Source: Arbacia lixula
Taxonomy: Eukaryota > Echinodermata > Echinoidea > Arbacioida > Arbaciidae
NCBI GenBank assembly: GCA_963669155.1
Contig: OZ022588.1
Location: 15,523,200 to 15,587,199, forward strand
Direction: 5' to 3'
Length of the DNA: 64,000 nucleotides
Below, piece by piece: positions 12,335 through 24,862 of this stretch. Below the pieces are notes generated by a model, which was not told where the DNA came from, did no database searches, and was given only the letters and a program-made list of their open reading frames with translations. The position numbers were made by a program, and so were the translations under genes. How positions within the stretch are numbered: the stretch's first letter is position 1; every line of letters starts with the position of its first letter.

Positions 12335-13300
12335 TGAGACAAGCGTGGGTATCTAACTCTTGGTTTAGGGTTTCATTGTTCAATTACAATTCAGCTGTTC
12401 ATTTGACAGATATCAACGGCATTTGAAAAATGTTATCGAGATCTTTTTTTTTTCTTTTATCTCTGAGCAATTTCCCTGAGATTTATGGGAAGCAGGGACC
12501 ACGAATTTTCATCACGAAAATACCCGGGCATGCTTTGCAGTCTTGATAGTTCCGTGTAATTGGAATGACAAAAATCTTTCTGAACTTGCACACGGAAACC
12601 TCGGCTCAACGGCTTAAAGGTTCGTCAGAAACAGAGTTAATACAGTATATCGTGCTTTATAATGCAATGTATTGGGATGCCCCTTTAGTTGAAGTAGAGG
12701 AAAACTTGGAGGGGGTGGCGGGGAGGGAGTGGGGGGGGGGGGGCGCTATAGCCCCTCCCCAGTTTTGTTTGGAGCCCTGAGGCAGCAGAAAGCATGATAA
12801 ATGACATAAACAAATTTTGTTTTTATTGTACAATATATTCATAATGAGTATGGATAAATGAATGACGAAACCCTCTAGACTTTCCGATCCTTCTAAAAGC
12901 CGCCAAGAGCGACAACTTTTAAGAGTAGCCAAGATGAGCACTATTCAGAAAAGAAGCTGCCAAGAGCAGCAGAAAACACCGAAGGTATACCTTTGTAGGG
13001 CTGTTAAACTGGTTGCTTTGTGAATTGCATTTTATAGGTATTTTAGAAGAATTTCGGGTAAAACAGCAAGAGCTCTTGGCAGCCTCACGGCGGCCTCCTG
13101 GCGGCGTCTGCGCGGCGATACCCAAACGATAGCTAGAACGATCACGAACTCTTGGCTGCCCCTTGGCTGCTCTTCGCGGATTTTAGGAGGACCCATACAT
13201 GCAGTTGCCTGTAATCGCCAAACGATACATGATACTTTAAGCGATAATCCCTCTAGCAGCTTGCACACATAACTAGATTGTGACGTTTGGTGCAGTGTTG
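12335..13300. other. No gene; possible decayed inverted-repeat element
   Basis: GCTGCCAAGAGC near 12,956 and GCTCTTGGCAGC near 13,070 are perfect 12-base inverted copies, and related CTTGGCTGC words recur at about 13,150, suggesting a small decayed DNA element. A G-rich run lies at about 12,730-12,742. Confidence 0.3.
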
Positions 13301-13636
13301 TCATTGGCCGATTGTCATTAAATTATATGAAGGTGCAAGTGTTACTAAAGGCTGCATACTTCTGATGGCCGGAAGCGCAGCTTTCTTGAAGAAAGCAAGA
13401 GGAGGTGCGGAGACTGCATTGCAGTGAAAATGATTCCAAAACCGAAATGATCGTGTGGAAAACGACAATTTATATGGATCAATTGTGCTAGGGGCATTGT
13501 GTATTTGAGACCATGACCATGTCTGCTGAGTACCGATGTGGATACTGTATAATAATTTTTTGATAAGCGCCATATTGTTACAGCAAAAAATTGTAACAAT
13601 TTTGGTGTTATGGCAGCTGCGTGGTACGAGCTTCAA
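13301..13636 (-). pseudogene. LINE C-terminal fragment
   Basis: The minus-strand frame (111 codons) ends with PYKLSFSTRSFRFWNHF, NAVSAPPLAFFKKAALPAI and a stop. This matches in pattern the C-terminus of many LINE polyproteins: an S-F-F/S-R-t-i-x-x-W-N block, then v-s-A-p-s-l-x-x-F-K. Upstream, toward higher coordinates, I cannot trace the RT domain. It is a 3'-end relic, as 5'-truncated LINE insertions usually are. Confidence 0.5.
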
Positions 13637-15299
13637 AAGGGGAAAAACGAGGGATTTTCACTCCTGCACTTTGACCTATGGCTCTGACTACTCGATCGCC
13701 TTTGTGTTTATATACAACTTGTCAACTTTAATGAAACACTAGCTGGCCACGGGCCACAAAACTAATGGCATGTCTGTCTTCATCTACTTAAGGCTATCAG
13801 GCCATAGGCCCGATGGCATTTAGGCTTATAGAACGGCCTTCTTTCACGACTTTGTCTCTCGTGTTTTAAAACGTCCTCCCATATTTTGTTAGTTCCATAG
13901 TGAAGTGTTGATGCCCGAGGAGTTATAATTGACCTGTGTATACAATACGTCAACCTTAAACTGTTCACAATGCAGGTCACTATTTTCCATAATCACACTC
14001 CCACACGAATAGTTTAAAATATATATATTTTGATATTTTTCAAATCATACATAAACCATTTACAGTTTCATATACATAACATAATACGTCAAATACTAAC
14101 ATCTTATTTGTAACCAGAGAATAGAAAAATTACAGTTCTACTGAAATAAAATACATGAAAAATTAAAAATCATCTGTAAATACAATTCACTGATTCCGTC
14201 CTGACCATGGCACACACGTAAATGTGTTTATACATATACACACATAACATGCCATTGGGTAAGGTGCCACCCTCAATGATTATTATGAACATTCATCCAT
14301 CTTCCCCCACACTTTGTCATCCCTCACAAATATATCATAGGAGGGATGCTGCATGGTTGTATTCAAAACAAGAGAAAAAAAAAACCGCGGGGAAATACCA
14401 TCTTCTCAGGGAAGAGAGGAGCGTGTTAACGGTTATACAACTACATCATCATGATAATGGTGGCGCTAACGTGGTATGACCCCCCCCCCCCCCCCCCCCC
14501 CGTTCTCCTGACACAAGACGCCACAGCAAATACGCGCGCCGGAGTTCGTTGACGGCAGCATGCAGACGAGCGACGACAGGAAATGACGAACAGCGATGGC
14601 ACTCGTAAGGTCTTTATTTGATTGCTGGTTGTCGAGGGAGGTCGCTTGTCCGCGTAATCACATTAAAGGGTTGGTTTCCATGACTCTAAGGTCAATGTCG
14701 GTCTTAAGGTCCAGATTGAATATCATGTTCTATATCGGTATCTTACTTTTCGTAGACAGTTTGCCTTTTTTCCCCCTTGCTGAGCATCGCGTCCATTAAT
14801 CACTGAATCCATTCAGCAATAACAAAAATATTACTGCACGAGAAGATATGATTCGCTAAGAAAAACGACTTTGTGAGTACGTCTTGAGACGGAGAGGTGG
14901 TGACATCATGGCTAGAGGTAGTGGGGGTGGGGAAGGCAATGGGGAAGAGGGGTGTGGAGAGTGGGGTGTAGAGAGGAGAGGTGGGGGTGGGGTGCGTAAT
15001 GGGGACGGGAAGGGGAAGACCACATACTAACTATGTAGACATTACTATGCGAGAAAATAGCGCTTCAGAAAAGACGAGTCCATTTGGGTTTTAACACAAT
15101 AATGAGCCCAGGGACTACAGCCCAGAGAAGGTGCATGATTAACATGTGCGTTTTTGTTTTTACTTTTTAGTTAATTAGATTACATATTATGTATTTCCAG
15201 TGTTATTTATTTGGTTAAGTTGGTTTCCAATTTAATTTTGATTTCAAGTTGAATACCAGCAGCGGTGTCTTTTCGAGCGTCGCATTATTGATCAGCTAG
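13637..15299. other. No gene recognised; poly(C) run
   Basis: AT-rich, with 22 C at 14,480-14,501 followed by a short GC-rich patch (14,505-14,600) and a G-rich stretch at 14,910-15,020. Nothing coding is supported. Confidence 0.35.
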
Positions 15300-15960
15300 T
15301 ACATGTAGGCATACTGAAACCGTTTCTACTTTGTGGAATCTAGACGTGTATGTTCTTGGGGCTCGTCGATGCAATCGACCGGCTTTAGTTCGATTTGCTG
15401 GCCTGAATCATTAGGGAATGATATCGCATACAATGGACTGGCCTTACAGTTTGCTCCCAGCCTCCCTCCTTCTCCTATTTATAGCCCCATGTCTTCGCTC
15501 AAGACGTGCATAATTGCGCTCAATCTTCAGGGTGTGATCGAAGGATGTGAAAACCGTTCTCCCGACGCGCGAACTACGGTGATGCGGACGACCGGAAGAT
15601 GGAGAGCGCGAGCAAAAACCGTTCGCATAGCAACACCGAACTATTCATTCATTAGTCTGCACGGTTTAATTCGGAATAATCAGTCCCATCCACAACCCCT
15701 GGCATGGCTTGCATGTCCTGCTGTGTGTGTGCTTGACGTGCATGACGCCGCCTTGGGAAGCCAGCAGTCTGTTTCTCATTTGGGCCCCGCTTGAGCAGCG
15801 GGATGGAGGAGACATCGCGTTCGCTTGTGGTGCACCGGCGGATTTAATATGCACTCTCTCCCGAAGATTCCTGTACGTATACAAGTATGTGTGTCATGTG
15901 TGTGGTGTGGTCGAGCACAATCGCTCTATTGATATTTCGCGTTGTGCAAAAACTGAGTCT
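15300..15960 (+). other. GC-richer island with an uncertain open frame
   Basis: This stretch is more GC-rich than its surroundings and holds an open frame of 141 codons from an ATG at 15,369 to 15,794. No domain is recognisable, there is no strong initiation context, and composition alone could explain its length. It might be a promoter or a 5' exon of a gene outside my view. Confidence 0.2.
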
Positions 15961-16565
15961 TAATTTATTTTGACAAAGATGCTGTTATCATGTGCTGCAT
16001 ATTTCTGCGTGTGTGGGCTTACTTTGCAGGCGTCGATGAAGAATGTGATGTCGCATGAAGGGAATTGTGAAAACAAACGTAGCGCAATCGTGATATGTGG
16101 TACAGATGCAGGTTTTCCCAAAACGTGCCGTTATTTGTTATTGCACTGATCATTATTTACTGGTTTCATCCTTGTAAAGCACAGATAATGGATGTATACA
16201 TCGTGCTTTCATAATGACTATAGCTTACAAAATTATTCAAAAAAAATAGTGTACTTATACTTATTCATTCTCTTCTTTCAATCTTGCATGCAATTAACGT
16301 GTAATGTTGCATTAGGAATAGGGATTCCTTTGAAAATGGGTTGCCAACCTTTTCTTTATAAGCATAACCATTTCATGAACGGGGTATCATGTAAGCCTCC
16401 TGTCGAGATAAAAAGGGGGGGGGGGGGGGTTGGATATGAGGACAAAGGTCATTTATATTCATGATCTCCTAGCTGGTTTGTACAATGTACAGTATGTTAT
16501 TTCTGGATTTTCCTCACTCTGATTGGTAACATTAACCTCATTGGACTGCTTTACCAAGCACCATG
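15961..16565. other. No gene recognised
   Basis: AT-rich, with a poly(G) run near 16,416-16,429. Nothing supported. Confidence 0.4.
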
Positions 16566-16650
16566 AACAAGGTCTTTTATTAAACTGTCAAAATTTAATA
16601 GGGACCCTTTGAAATTGTGTCCGCATAACAAAGACCGTGTTCCTAGTGAA
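16566..16650. mobile_element. Degenerate copy of the palindromic element at 62,898
   Basis: Shares GGTCTTTT, GGGACCCTTTGAAATT and CCGCATAACAAA with the palindrome at 62,898-62,985 in the same order. Here the left arm has diverged and pairs poorly. Two copies in one window mark a dispersed fold-back family. Confidence 0.6.
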
Positions 16651-19600
16651 TGGATGTTGTTTTCATCTGTATTTTGTTGTGCAAGTTTAACGCTAAATAC
16701 GTATTAGTTACCATCCCTGCCAATCGTCCCTAATTGTTCCATCTCAGTTACTCTGGCAAAAGTCCCACGTCTCTCAATTTCCCACTCTTTTCACAAACCG
16801 TTAGCCTGGCGTCAAGGCAGATAGGCACTTTTAATTCAAACTGAATACGGTTGTAACATGGACCCGAGGGTTCATGATTGTAAGAACCAATTTCTCCTAT
16901 AGAATCGGTGCTTATAAGACACAAAGAAGTGGGCCACCCAGATTATCACCGGTCCGGGCCATTAACGCTAGGATGAAGATTGCCACCCACTCTCTCTTTC
17001 TCTCATTATCATACTCTCTAAGCCCTTGTAATCAGCTCTCCTTTTCAACACTGTAATTACACTCTCATTCATAAGGGTGTGGAGTCCTGTACTATGTGAT
17101 TAGCACTTTAATTATACTACCATTCACAAGGATGCAGACTCCTGTCCTAAATACTTCCCACATAGATGAATATACCCCTCCCTGGTATATATTAAACACT
17201 CAGTTCCAGAGAGAAAACTCGACTTCTGTACCACCACCACCAGGTATAGACGTATCTCTCTTTAGCCGCCACATGTAGGATTAAAATGCTAAGTCACAGA
17301 GAGAACGACTTCTACATCGTGATTATACTACAGCTTACTTGATATATATAATTATATTCCTCATACTAAGAATGTTGCTATATGATTGGTCAAGAGTTGA
17401 TCACGTGATAAATCGTAGTTTTGCCCATCTGATCACCTGAGAAGAAAAGTTCGTTACACTCTAGGTGATCGTACTTTTTGGTTTCGCTGATCTCTTCACT
17501 CCTCACAGTCCTAACGCGTGATCAATATGTTCAGTACGCGCGAAATAAAAGTGCGTTACACTCGGACTATCAATTGACTAACAGTAGCTCCTACTAACGC
17601 GCCTTATTGCGCGTCATAGCGCGTGTTTCCAATGTCAGCGGCTCGGGGTTAGGTACAGAAGTAAACACTACTTTTGTACGTCAAATTGTAACTTTTGGTA
17701 TAGATAGTTGGTTTCAGATGTGGAATATAAAGCAAATAATCAACTTTTGGTTTCAGGCAATGCGCTTCGGAATGATAGCTACATCCAGATCGCCTCGGAA
17801 ACCCGTGATAGTTCGTCCCATCACCCTTACCAACGTTGATTATTTGGTTAATATTACTGTTCTACTTGATTCGTCAATAAAGGATCGTGAACTTTAATAT
17901 TCATCGTCTGTGTCTTCGTATTCACCGTCGCCATCTTCTTCATAGTTAAGAGTCTTACTGAGAGACCACGCTACCCGCATTAATTCTTAACACTCAACAT
18001 CACCCCAGTCAGATTCTTACACGGTTTTTGATACAGAAGACTAATCTTTCTCACTTCCTTCACTGGAACAGAGGGAGAAAGAGAACAGTGAAAAGTTGAC
18101 TAGTATTGTGAGTACTACTACTAGACTCTATTTTTTTGCATTATCATTGTCCGAAAGCCTGGAAACCACGCTAAAGAACTGAAGGATTTTGTGTGTCCCA
18201 CGTCTGGTGCAGGTCTTGTGAGGCGAGCTCGAATTTCGTCCCCGCTGTGAGATTCCAAACACACCTGTGTGTATTCAAACAGAATGGCCAATAATGATTG
18301 CTTCTTTCCTTACCATACGTATCGTCAAATGAGTATGGACCCCTCCACAATCGCAAAATCGAGTTTAGTTTTCTCCCCCTTGTTTTGGTAGGGCCTACAT
18401 TTTTTTTTTTTGTGTGTGTTTTAATAAGGAATCAAAACATATTATACGATATACATAAAGAGTTAAAAGACTGTACGACATATAGAACGTGTCGTCATAC
18501 TATAATTCAATTTACATATTTGTCTTCCTGCTGATGATAATAGTGTTTGCAGCAGGGTCCATGGTCTCGGTTGATTATGTTTACAACCAGTAATGTTGCA
18601 GCGATGCATAATGTTACACCAATATACAATGTTTAATGTAGTACTAGAGTGTATGGTAAAGGAAATCATGATTGATGTGGAGAATAATGAATGCGTATTC
18701 AAACCAGGGATGTGTTATGGAAGGATATAAAGCAACTTTTTTTTCTTTGAACCCATGCGGTCTCAGCATGTTCTTTTCATGTATTTTAACAATAACGAAC
18801 AGGATTACGTAGCAACGGTTTCTCAGAGAGAGCAAAAGAAATGTAGAGTCCGATTTCGCTTGTCCAGTTCTGTTGGATTGCATCAATACTTTTGTGAGGA
18901 AATGAGATATCAGCGAACAAAAATACATTTTTTTCTACTAAAATATCTCAGCTGCACGCAAATGCACGCAAACTCTGTTAATGAAAATAAACAGCTTAAG
19001 ATATAATTTTGATAATGATTGAACCCGACATTTCCTGAAATCTCCGGAAAGTGAAGAAATTTGTTAATTGTGTAAGAACATTATCTTATATCTCCGTTTG
19101 GGCATCATTCATCATTTAGAAGAAAACTGAGTACAGGATCTTGAGCGGTGTTGCCCTTAACTTTCTTGAAAATTGCTTTAAAAAATGTGATAAGAAACAC
19201 AGGTTCGAGAGACAAAACAGGGAATTAAATATATTTCTTTCCCAGTTGATAGCAGCTAAATATCGGTGCCGCGCATGGGACATCAAAGCATTGTAGTGAT
19301 TGTGGAATGCTTTGGACATTCATTAGCATGCTTAGTATCCATACAGATGTTTGAATATATCATGCTCGAGTTGTTTCTCCTTCCTAACACATCCCTGGTC
19401 AAACACTGCAGAACAATTCTTGTCATTCACTCTAGAGATACAGGATACTATTTATGTTGGTTCATTGAATTAAGGTAAATTATTTGTCTTTGTTCATTGT
19501 TTATAGTCCTACCAATTTACCGACCAACATTTTCTTCTGCAGCATTTTCTTCGCATCCATTGTTCTCCGAAAATCAATCGTGATTTCGTATCAAACACTC

Positions 19601-19896
19601 TATTAACGCATTATGCGTTGCTTCGACAATGCTGGTTGAGAATCATACAATGACTAGTCTTCGCGGAAGACGACATTTGCTTTATATTTGTTTGGAACAG
19701 CCTGAACACCAGGCAATATTCTACATCGTGGTTTCTTGTTTGCTTCGCGTGAACGATGATGCACTGTGCGTAATATCTCGCATGCTTGATCATCGGGAAC
19801 AGTCAGCATCTTTATTTAACCATTTCACTTCTAGGCGCATCCAGAGAGTGATGAGTCCATCTTTATCTATCGCGCTATCGTGTCTTCCTCGACCGA
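16651..19896. other. No gene recognised
   Basis: Over 3 kb of AT-rich sequence. Direct repeats of a CGTTACACTC word near 17,451 and 17,556 hint at an old element. The 96-codon frame at 17,607-17,897 and shorter ones have no domain. Confidence 0.3.
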
Positions 19897-19918
19897 CCCC
19901 CCCCCCCCCCCCCCCCCC
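19897..19918. repeat. Poly(C) run
   Basis: 22 consecutive C just before a trinucleotide repeat. Confidence 0.95.
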
Positions 19919-19926
19919 GTTACACG

Positions 19927-19935
19927 ATAGTAGTG

Positions 19936-20020
<85 letters not shown>

Positions 20021-20043
20021 AAGTAATAGTAGAAGTAGCAGTA

Positions 20044-20074
<31 letters not shown>

Positions 20075-20290
20075 AAGAAGTAGTAGTAGTAGTAGAAGTA
20101 GGAGTAGTAGTAGTAGTAGTAGTAGTAGTAGCAGTAGTAGTCGTAGTCGTCGTTGAAGTAGTAGTAGTAGTAGTAGTGATAATAGTAGTAGTAGTGATAG
20201 TAGTAGTAGCAATATTGTTACTCTGTAGTAGAATTAGCAGCAGCAGTAGTAGTAGAACTAGTATTATCGTGGTGCTAGTAGTATCATATT
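19927..20290. repeat. (AGT)n trinucleotide microsatellite
   Basis: AGTAGT repeat with scattered AGA and AGC variants for about 360 bases. Gives poly-Ser, poly-Val and poly-Leu false frames on both strands. Confidence 0.95.
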
Positions 20291-22994
20291 AGATTTAGTA
20301 GTATTCAGGAGGTGGAGTAGCCTATATATTTCCCCCACCCCCTCCCGCCCCACCTTACCACACCTCATCTATCTGATTGTGTCAGTGATCAGCTAGCTGT
20401 AAGGGAAACCTGAGGTATGAAATTGCGATCGGGTTGCTCATAAATAACGACGCGTGTTCATTATCTGTTGGAGACGTGCAGCGAACGTCAATCATACACC
20501 TTAAAGACAGGGTGTCCCTTTTGTAGATAAAACCAAAATGATTATGTTAAAAGAAAATACGAAAAAATGGAAGAATATACTGTTTCAGAGCTTCCCTCCC
20601 AAAAAAAAAAAGACTGGAAATTGACTTTAAGCGAAATGGTGGCAATCGCCAGATTTCGAGAAGGTTTTTGGGCGGGTCTTCCGAAACCTATAGCCTAGAG
20701 ACTGGAGGCCACTGTACGCTGCTGTCCGCATGGTCCGCTCCACATCGCATCCGTGCAATGGGAGCAATGCCTGCATCGCACGCTGACAGGGACAATACGA
20801 TTATGAATGTAGACTATGGTCTGTGCGTTTAAAACGTAAACAAGGTTAGTTGTGCACTTTTCCTGAAAATGTTCTTGAAACTATGACTGAGATTTCATGC
20901 ACGTTATCGTTGGGTATACTGCTGATTCCTACCGAGTTTCATGACTTTTGCAAATGGTACACTCTGTCTTCAATGGTGTCAGTCAATCCGGTGTGGCCAG
21001 TCAACTAGCAAATTATGAAGAAAGGAATGAAAAGTGTTTTCTTCCACTCTGCTTCACATCTTGCAACTTGTGTGAGAATGTGGCTAACGGCGTATTAATC
21101 AAAGAATACAAAAAATAATGCGTTTCGATTGATGCATTATACAGACGTGCTCCGCTGCTGTAAACGTGGTTAATGTGGATCTTCCATAATTTGAAAAGGA
21201 ACAACGTGCTTGATTTTATAGTTTCATGATTATAGAGGAACATTTCACAATTAAAGAAAATAAAGTCTCATTATTTCATTAGACTGGACAGGATTAGAGC
21301 AATTTACCGGTAAACACGTGCGTGTATATGATTGGCATGACCATTGTATCAAGGAGTGTGTAATTATTGGGTTGCCGTCTTCAATTTGATTGTGTATTCG
21401 TAATTTGATTTTGTTGCACTCCTGCCTCAGTGAAGTATTTATTATGTAGCATGTTCAAGATTCTAATGTTACATAATTTAGTCAAAGAAACAGAAAAAAC
21501 AGGATGCTGGCAATTATAGTTTCTAAAATGTGTCGTAATTTGTCTGAAGAATCGTTGGCAAGTTGATGTGCACTGTTCTCTGATACCTTCTGGCAAAGGA
21601 TGTTATTCGTATAGAGCTAAAGGTTGTGTATCGCTGCTGTCCCCTTTGGCTAGCCTAAAACAAAAATTGATGTCAGAACTATCATCAGCCTACCTAGAAA
21701 AGAAACTGTTTAGGAGCACCCGTCAAAAATGCAAGGACTAAACAATTACTTTCTATGGGGTTTTATTGATGTTTACATTTCAAATGTATTATTTGATAAT
21801 TATATTTGATTATTTTAGTACCGGCACTCCATTACACTGAACATATGATAGCGACAACCTTAACTTTGCATTTGAAAACGAAGCTTAGTCTAAGAGCCAT
21901 ACAGCTAAGTATTGTTTTTTTTTTTCATGCCGTATTTTGATGAATACATCGCGATTAAGCTTCATACTTCACAAACCTAATGTACGTGTTATTCGTTAAA
22001 GAATTTGCTTCTATCTGCGCCCTAAAATTAGATTAATTCATTGTGGCTCATGCAATGTTTTACAGAATTTGGTTATGCATGCAAGTATAAGCCCATGAAG
22101 CCCACAACATTACTATAAGGCTGGTGAATAATATCTACATAAAAGAATGATGCTATTGTTGGGGACTTTATATCTCTCCTTCATTTTTCCTGGTATTTTT
22201 TTTTTGTGGTTTTGCTGGTATTGAAATGTAATGCCACTTTTTTTTTTATTTTTTTTTTTTATCTGTGCCGTATTAGTCCAGGTTCATTGAAACGCTCGAC
22301 AAAAAGGAAGAAAATGATATGTACGATGAAGAGGGGTATCTTGTTGTTATTTCTTCGCCAGGATTAGCCTAGCCCCTAGCCTGTTGGGTATTTATAATAC
22401 AAAAATCTACGATAAACCTTTCTGGCTGTAGTAGCCTCATCATTTCCTAGTTCTTCTGTGGCTCGAGACAGGGCCACAGAGAAAAGTAGAGTTAGCCTGG
22501 TCTTACATACTAAACCCGAATGTATACTTAATCATGTAATAGTTTGAAATCAATAATGTCAAACAGCCTGGAATGCCGGCGTCGACACAATTATTGGTAA
22601 ATATCCACGAGAAAACGAGCGAGCCATCTGGTGCAGGTCATCATTGACAACCATCACAGCCTGCTACGTAGGCATGGGTGGCTGTGGTATTCCGCAGTTT
22701 CTGATGACACAGACTCACTGTATGCGAGATTTGTGTCTGGCTTGCCAAGGCAACCATTGATTTTTTACCAAATACATGTACTGCCAAACAAAATGAAGAC
22801 ATTGGGGCAGGTTGACTTGCGTCTTGAGTAAAATGTGCCAATGTCATGTCTTTTAATGTATGATAACGTTTGTAAGCCATCATGAAGGAGGGGGGTGGGG
22901 GTGGGGTTGTATGTGGCCTCGTTTTGCAAATTTGATGAGCGGGCCATTGTCAATCAGGAGCAATGTTGGCACGAACGCATGTTAGCTTCCCCCC
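20291..22994. other. No gene recognised
   Basis: AT-rich non-repetitive sequence with short frames lacking domains. A stretch at 20,505-20,620 (AAAGACAGGGTGTCCCTTTT and an A-rich tail) may be the same decayed repeat as near 6,820. Confidence 0.3.
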
Positions 22995-23236
22995 GCCCCC
23001 CCCCCCCCCCCCCCCCCCCCCGCATTACCCACTGCTTTCCGGCACAGTGAACGAACATGATTGAGAGTGGGACAAGGATGACATAAGGAGGGCGCTGCCA
23101 GTAGGCCAGGGGAAGACATATTCCAGTAGATTGTCTCCCCCACTGTGCGCCTTCAAACACTGCACGTCATTATCTCTACCCCTCCCCCCCCCCCACACAC
23201 ACACACGCACACACACACGCACACACACATACACAC

Positions 23237-23281
<45 letters not shown>
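22995..23281. repeat. Poly(C) runs and (CA)n microsatellite
   Basis: A C run at about 22,996-23,021, a shorter one near 23,183-23,193, then CA repeats at 23,194-23,281. About 190 bases before the start of the duplicated segment. Confidence 0.95.
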
Positions 23282-23282
<1 letters not shown>

Positions 23283-23514
23283 CGAAGGTTTCCTTCACGT
23301 TTTACATCGTCATCGGGATACGATTTGATTTTTGATATGTAAGTTTGAGCTCATGTTTTAAGCTGAGTCATGAAATGCCAACTCTCCAGCGCTGTCATCA
23401 GACTGTGTTGTGTATTTTCACGTCGGCGAAGTGGCAACTGCGTCGTCCCTTTTCACGATGTCGATTTTCATGATTGTTTGCTCATGAGCCCTAATTCTCT
23501 CTGTTCTTTTGCAG

Positions 23515-23800
23515 AAATTAAAAGGTGGGAGCTGACCTTGACAACGGCAGATCATCCATCCGTCAGCTCAGCCTCAACAAGAGGGCTTCATGACATGATA
23601 CGTGAGAGAGCCAAGATTGCCCGACCTACCGTCTGTCTCTCACGACAGCTCATCAAGCCACGCAGACGATGATTCGTGATTCCCCGAGATATCAGCGGGC
23701 GCGAAATTAAAGAGGCTTCATCACTTTGGCCGGAAGAAAGCAAGCGGAGGAGAGAGAGAGAGTGGACGGACAAAAGAGATGTTGGTGATCAGTCCTTGAG
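23515..23800 (+). other. Candidate 5' noncoding exon of the sulfotransferase gene (copy A)
   Basis: The stretch is bounded by a pyrimidine-rich acceptor (CTGTTCTTTTGCAG, ending 23,514) and a plausible donor (TTGAG then GTAATG at 23,801). It is more conserved between the copies than the sequence after it: a few substitutions, a GA-repeat length change, and one indel of exactly three bases. An open frame runs through its first half and stops at 23,672. If real, an intron of about 3.9 kb separates it from the exon at 27,658. A leader exon is only one reading; an internal exon of another transcript is possible. Confidence 0.35.
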
Positions 23801-24177
23801 GTAATGATTACTATAGGTCGTGCCCGGGAACAAGCAGTGTTGGGGTTGATGTATTGTTATTGTGCGTTATAAAAAAAAAAAAAAACGTTTCCAAGAAAGA
23901 AATTTTGCTCAAATGAAATCTATCCATGGCTCAGAGATGCAGTTTAAAAGCGTGACCTCCTTACCCATTTTTTTCGGGGGGGGGGGGGGGGGGGGCTTTG
24001 TGGGTTCAGTACGTATTATTCAAGGAAAAACACAATTCATAATACGGTAATGTACAGAAGAGTCAAATTTGCTCAAGCGCTCAAGACATTTCACTTTCAC
24101 TAAAATACTTTGGTCTTTGATAAAATATGTACGTATGTGTGTCTTTGTGTGTGAATTCAGGTTTTTAAATAATTTAA

Positions 24178-24746
24178 AGGGTTACGAAATTAGAAAAATA
24201 AGTTCCCACTAATCTATTTTAAATTATCCACTAAAAACGAATTTCACATTTGTTTGCCGCAATAAAGTCTCATTTTGACGAAAATTTGAAGAAAAAAAAA
24301 CGCAGGCCTCCAGTGACTTTAGAGAAGTCAAAATGCCATGGATTGTACGGAAGTCAGCAATAGACTATTTTCGTAATGTATTCACAACTTTCCCCCCAAC
24401 TGCGTAGTAACGCGTTATTGCATTCACCTGTATCTTATCATTCAGATTCAATGGATGGAATGAACTTTGAATCTATTAGTTGTTGCTACTCGGACAAACC
24501 TCGGACAAATTTTGGGTTCCCATTGGTAACGTATTGTTTGAACGGCGTAAATAAAATATTTTATTCACGCATTTGGCATTTATGGCATTTTGACTTCTAT
24601 GACGTCACTGGAGCCGTGCAGTTTTTTTTTTTTTCAAATTTTCGTGAAAATGAGACTTTATTGCGGTAAAACGAATGTGAACTTCGTTTTTAGTGGATAA
24701 TTTTACATAGATTGGTGGGAACTTATTTTTCTAATTTAGTAACCCT
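24178..24746. mobile_element. TTAA-flanked fold-back element with approximately 165-bp inverted repeats (copy A)
   Basis: TTAA at 24,174-24,177 and 24,747-24,750 flank inverted arms beginning AGGGTTACGAAATTAG and ending CTAATTTAGTAACCCT. The arms pair over roughly 165 bases each (about 24,178-24,343 and 24,585-24,746), through CAAAATGCCA and TGGCATTTTG. The central 240 bases belong to a family also found at 60,945 and 63,166. TTAA is the piggyBac-type target, but the ends begin AGGG rather than CCY, so I leave the superfamily open. Confidence 0.8.
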
Positions 24747-24784
24747 TTAATCACGTCTGGTACCGACCTTTTGCTTCATCAACC

Positions 24785-24862
24785 GCAATACGTGGCCTGG
24801 ATTTGAACATCGAACCTTTGTCGATGTATAACCCCCACAGTCTCTCAACGCTAATTTTTCAT
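24785..24862 (-). mobile_element. tRNA-like fragment, possible SINE head (copy A)
   Basis: On the minus strand TAGCGTTGAGAG resembles a pol III A box and ATGTTCAAATCC a B box, about 45 bases apart as in a tRNA. Acceptor pairing is absent. Either a decayed SINE head or chance. Confidence 0.35.

Noticed and set aside
15333-15794. 153-codon ORF in the GC-richer island
   Set aside because: The first codon is GTG, the first ATG is 12 codons in, and no domain is recognisable; described only as an uncertain open frame.
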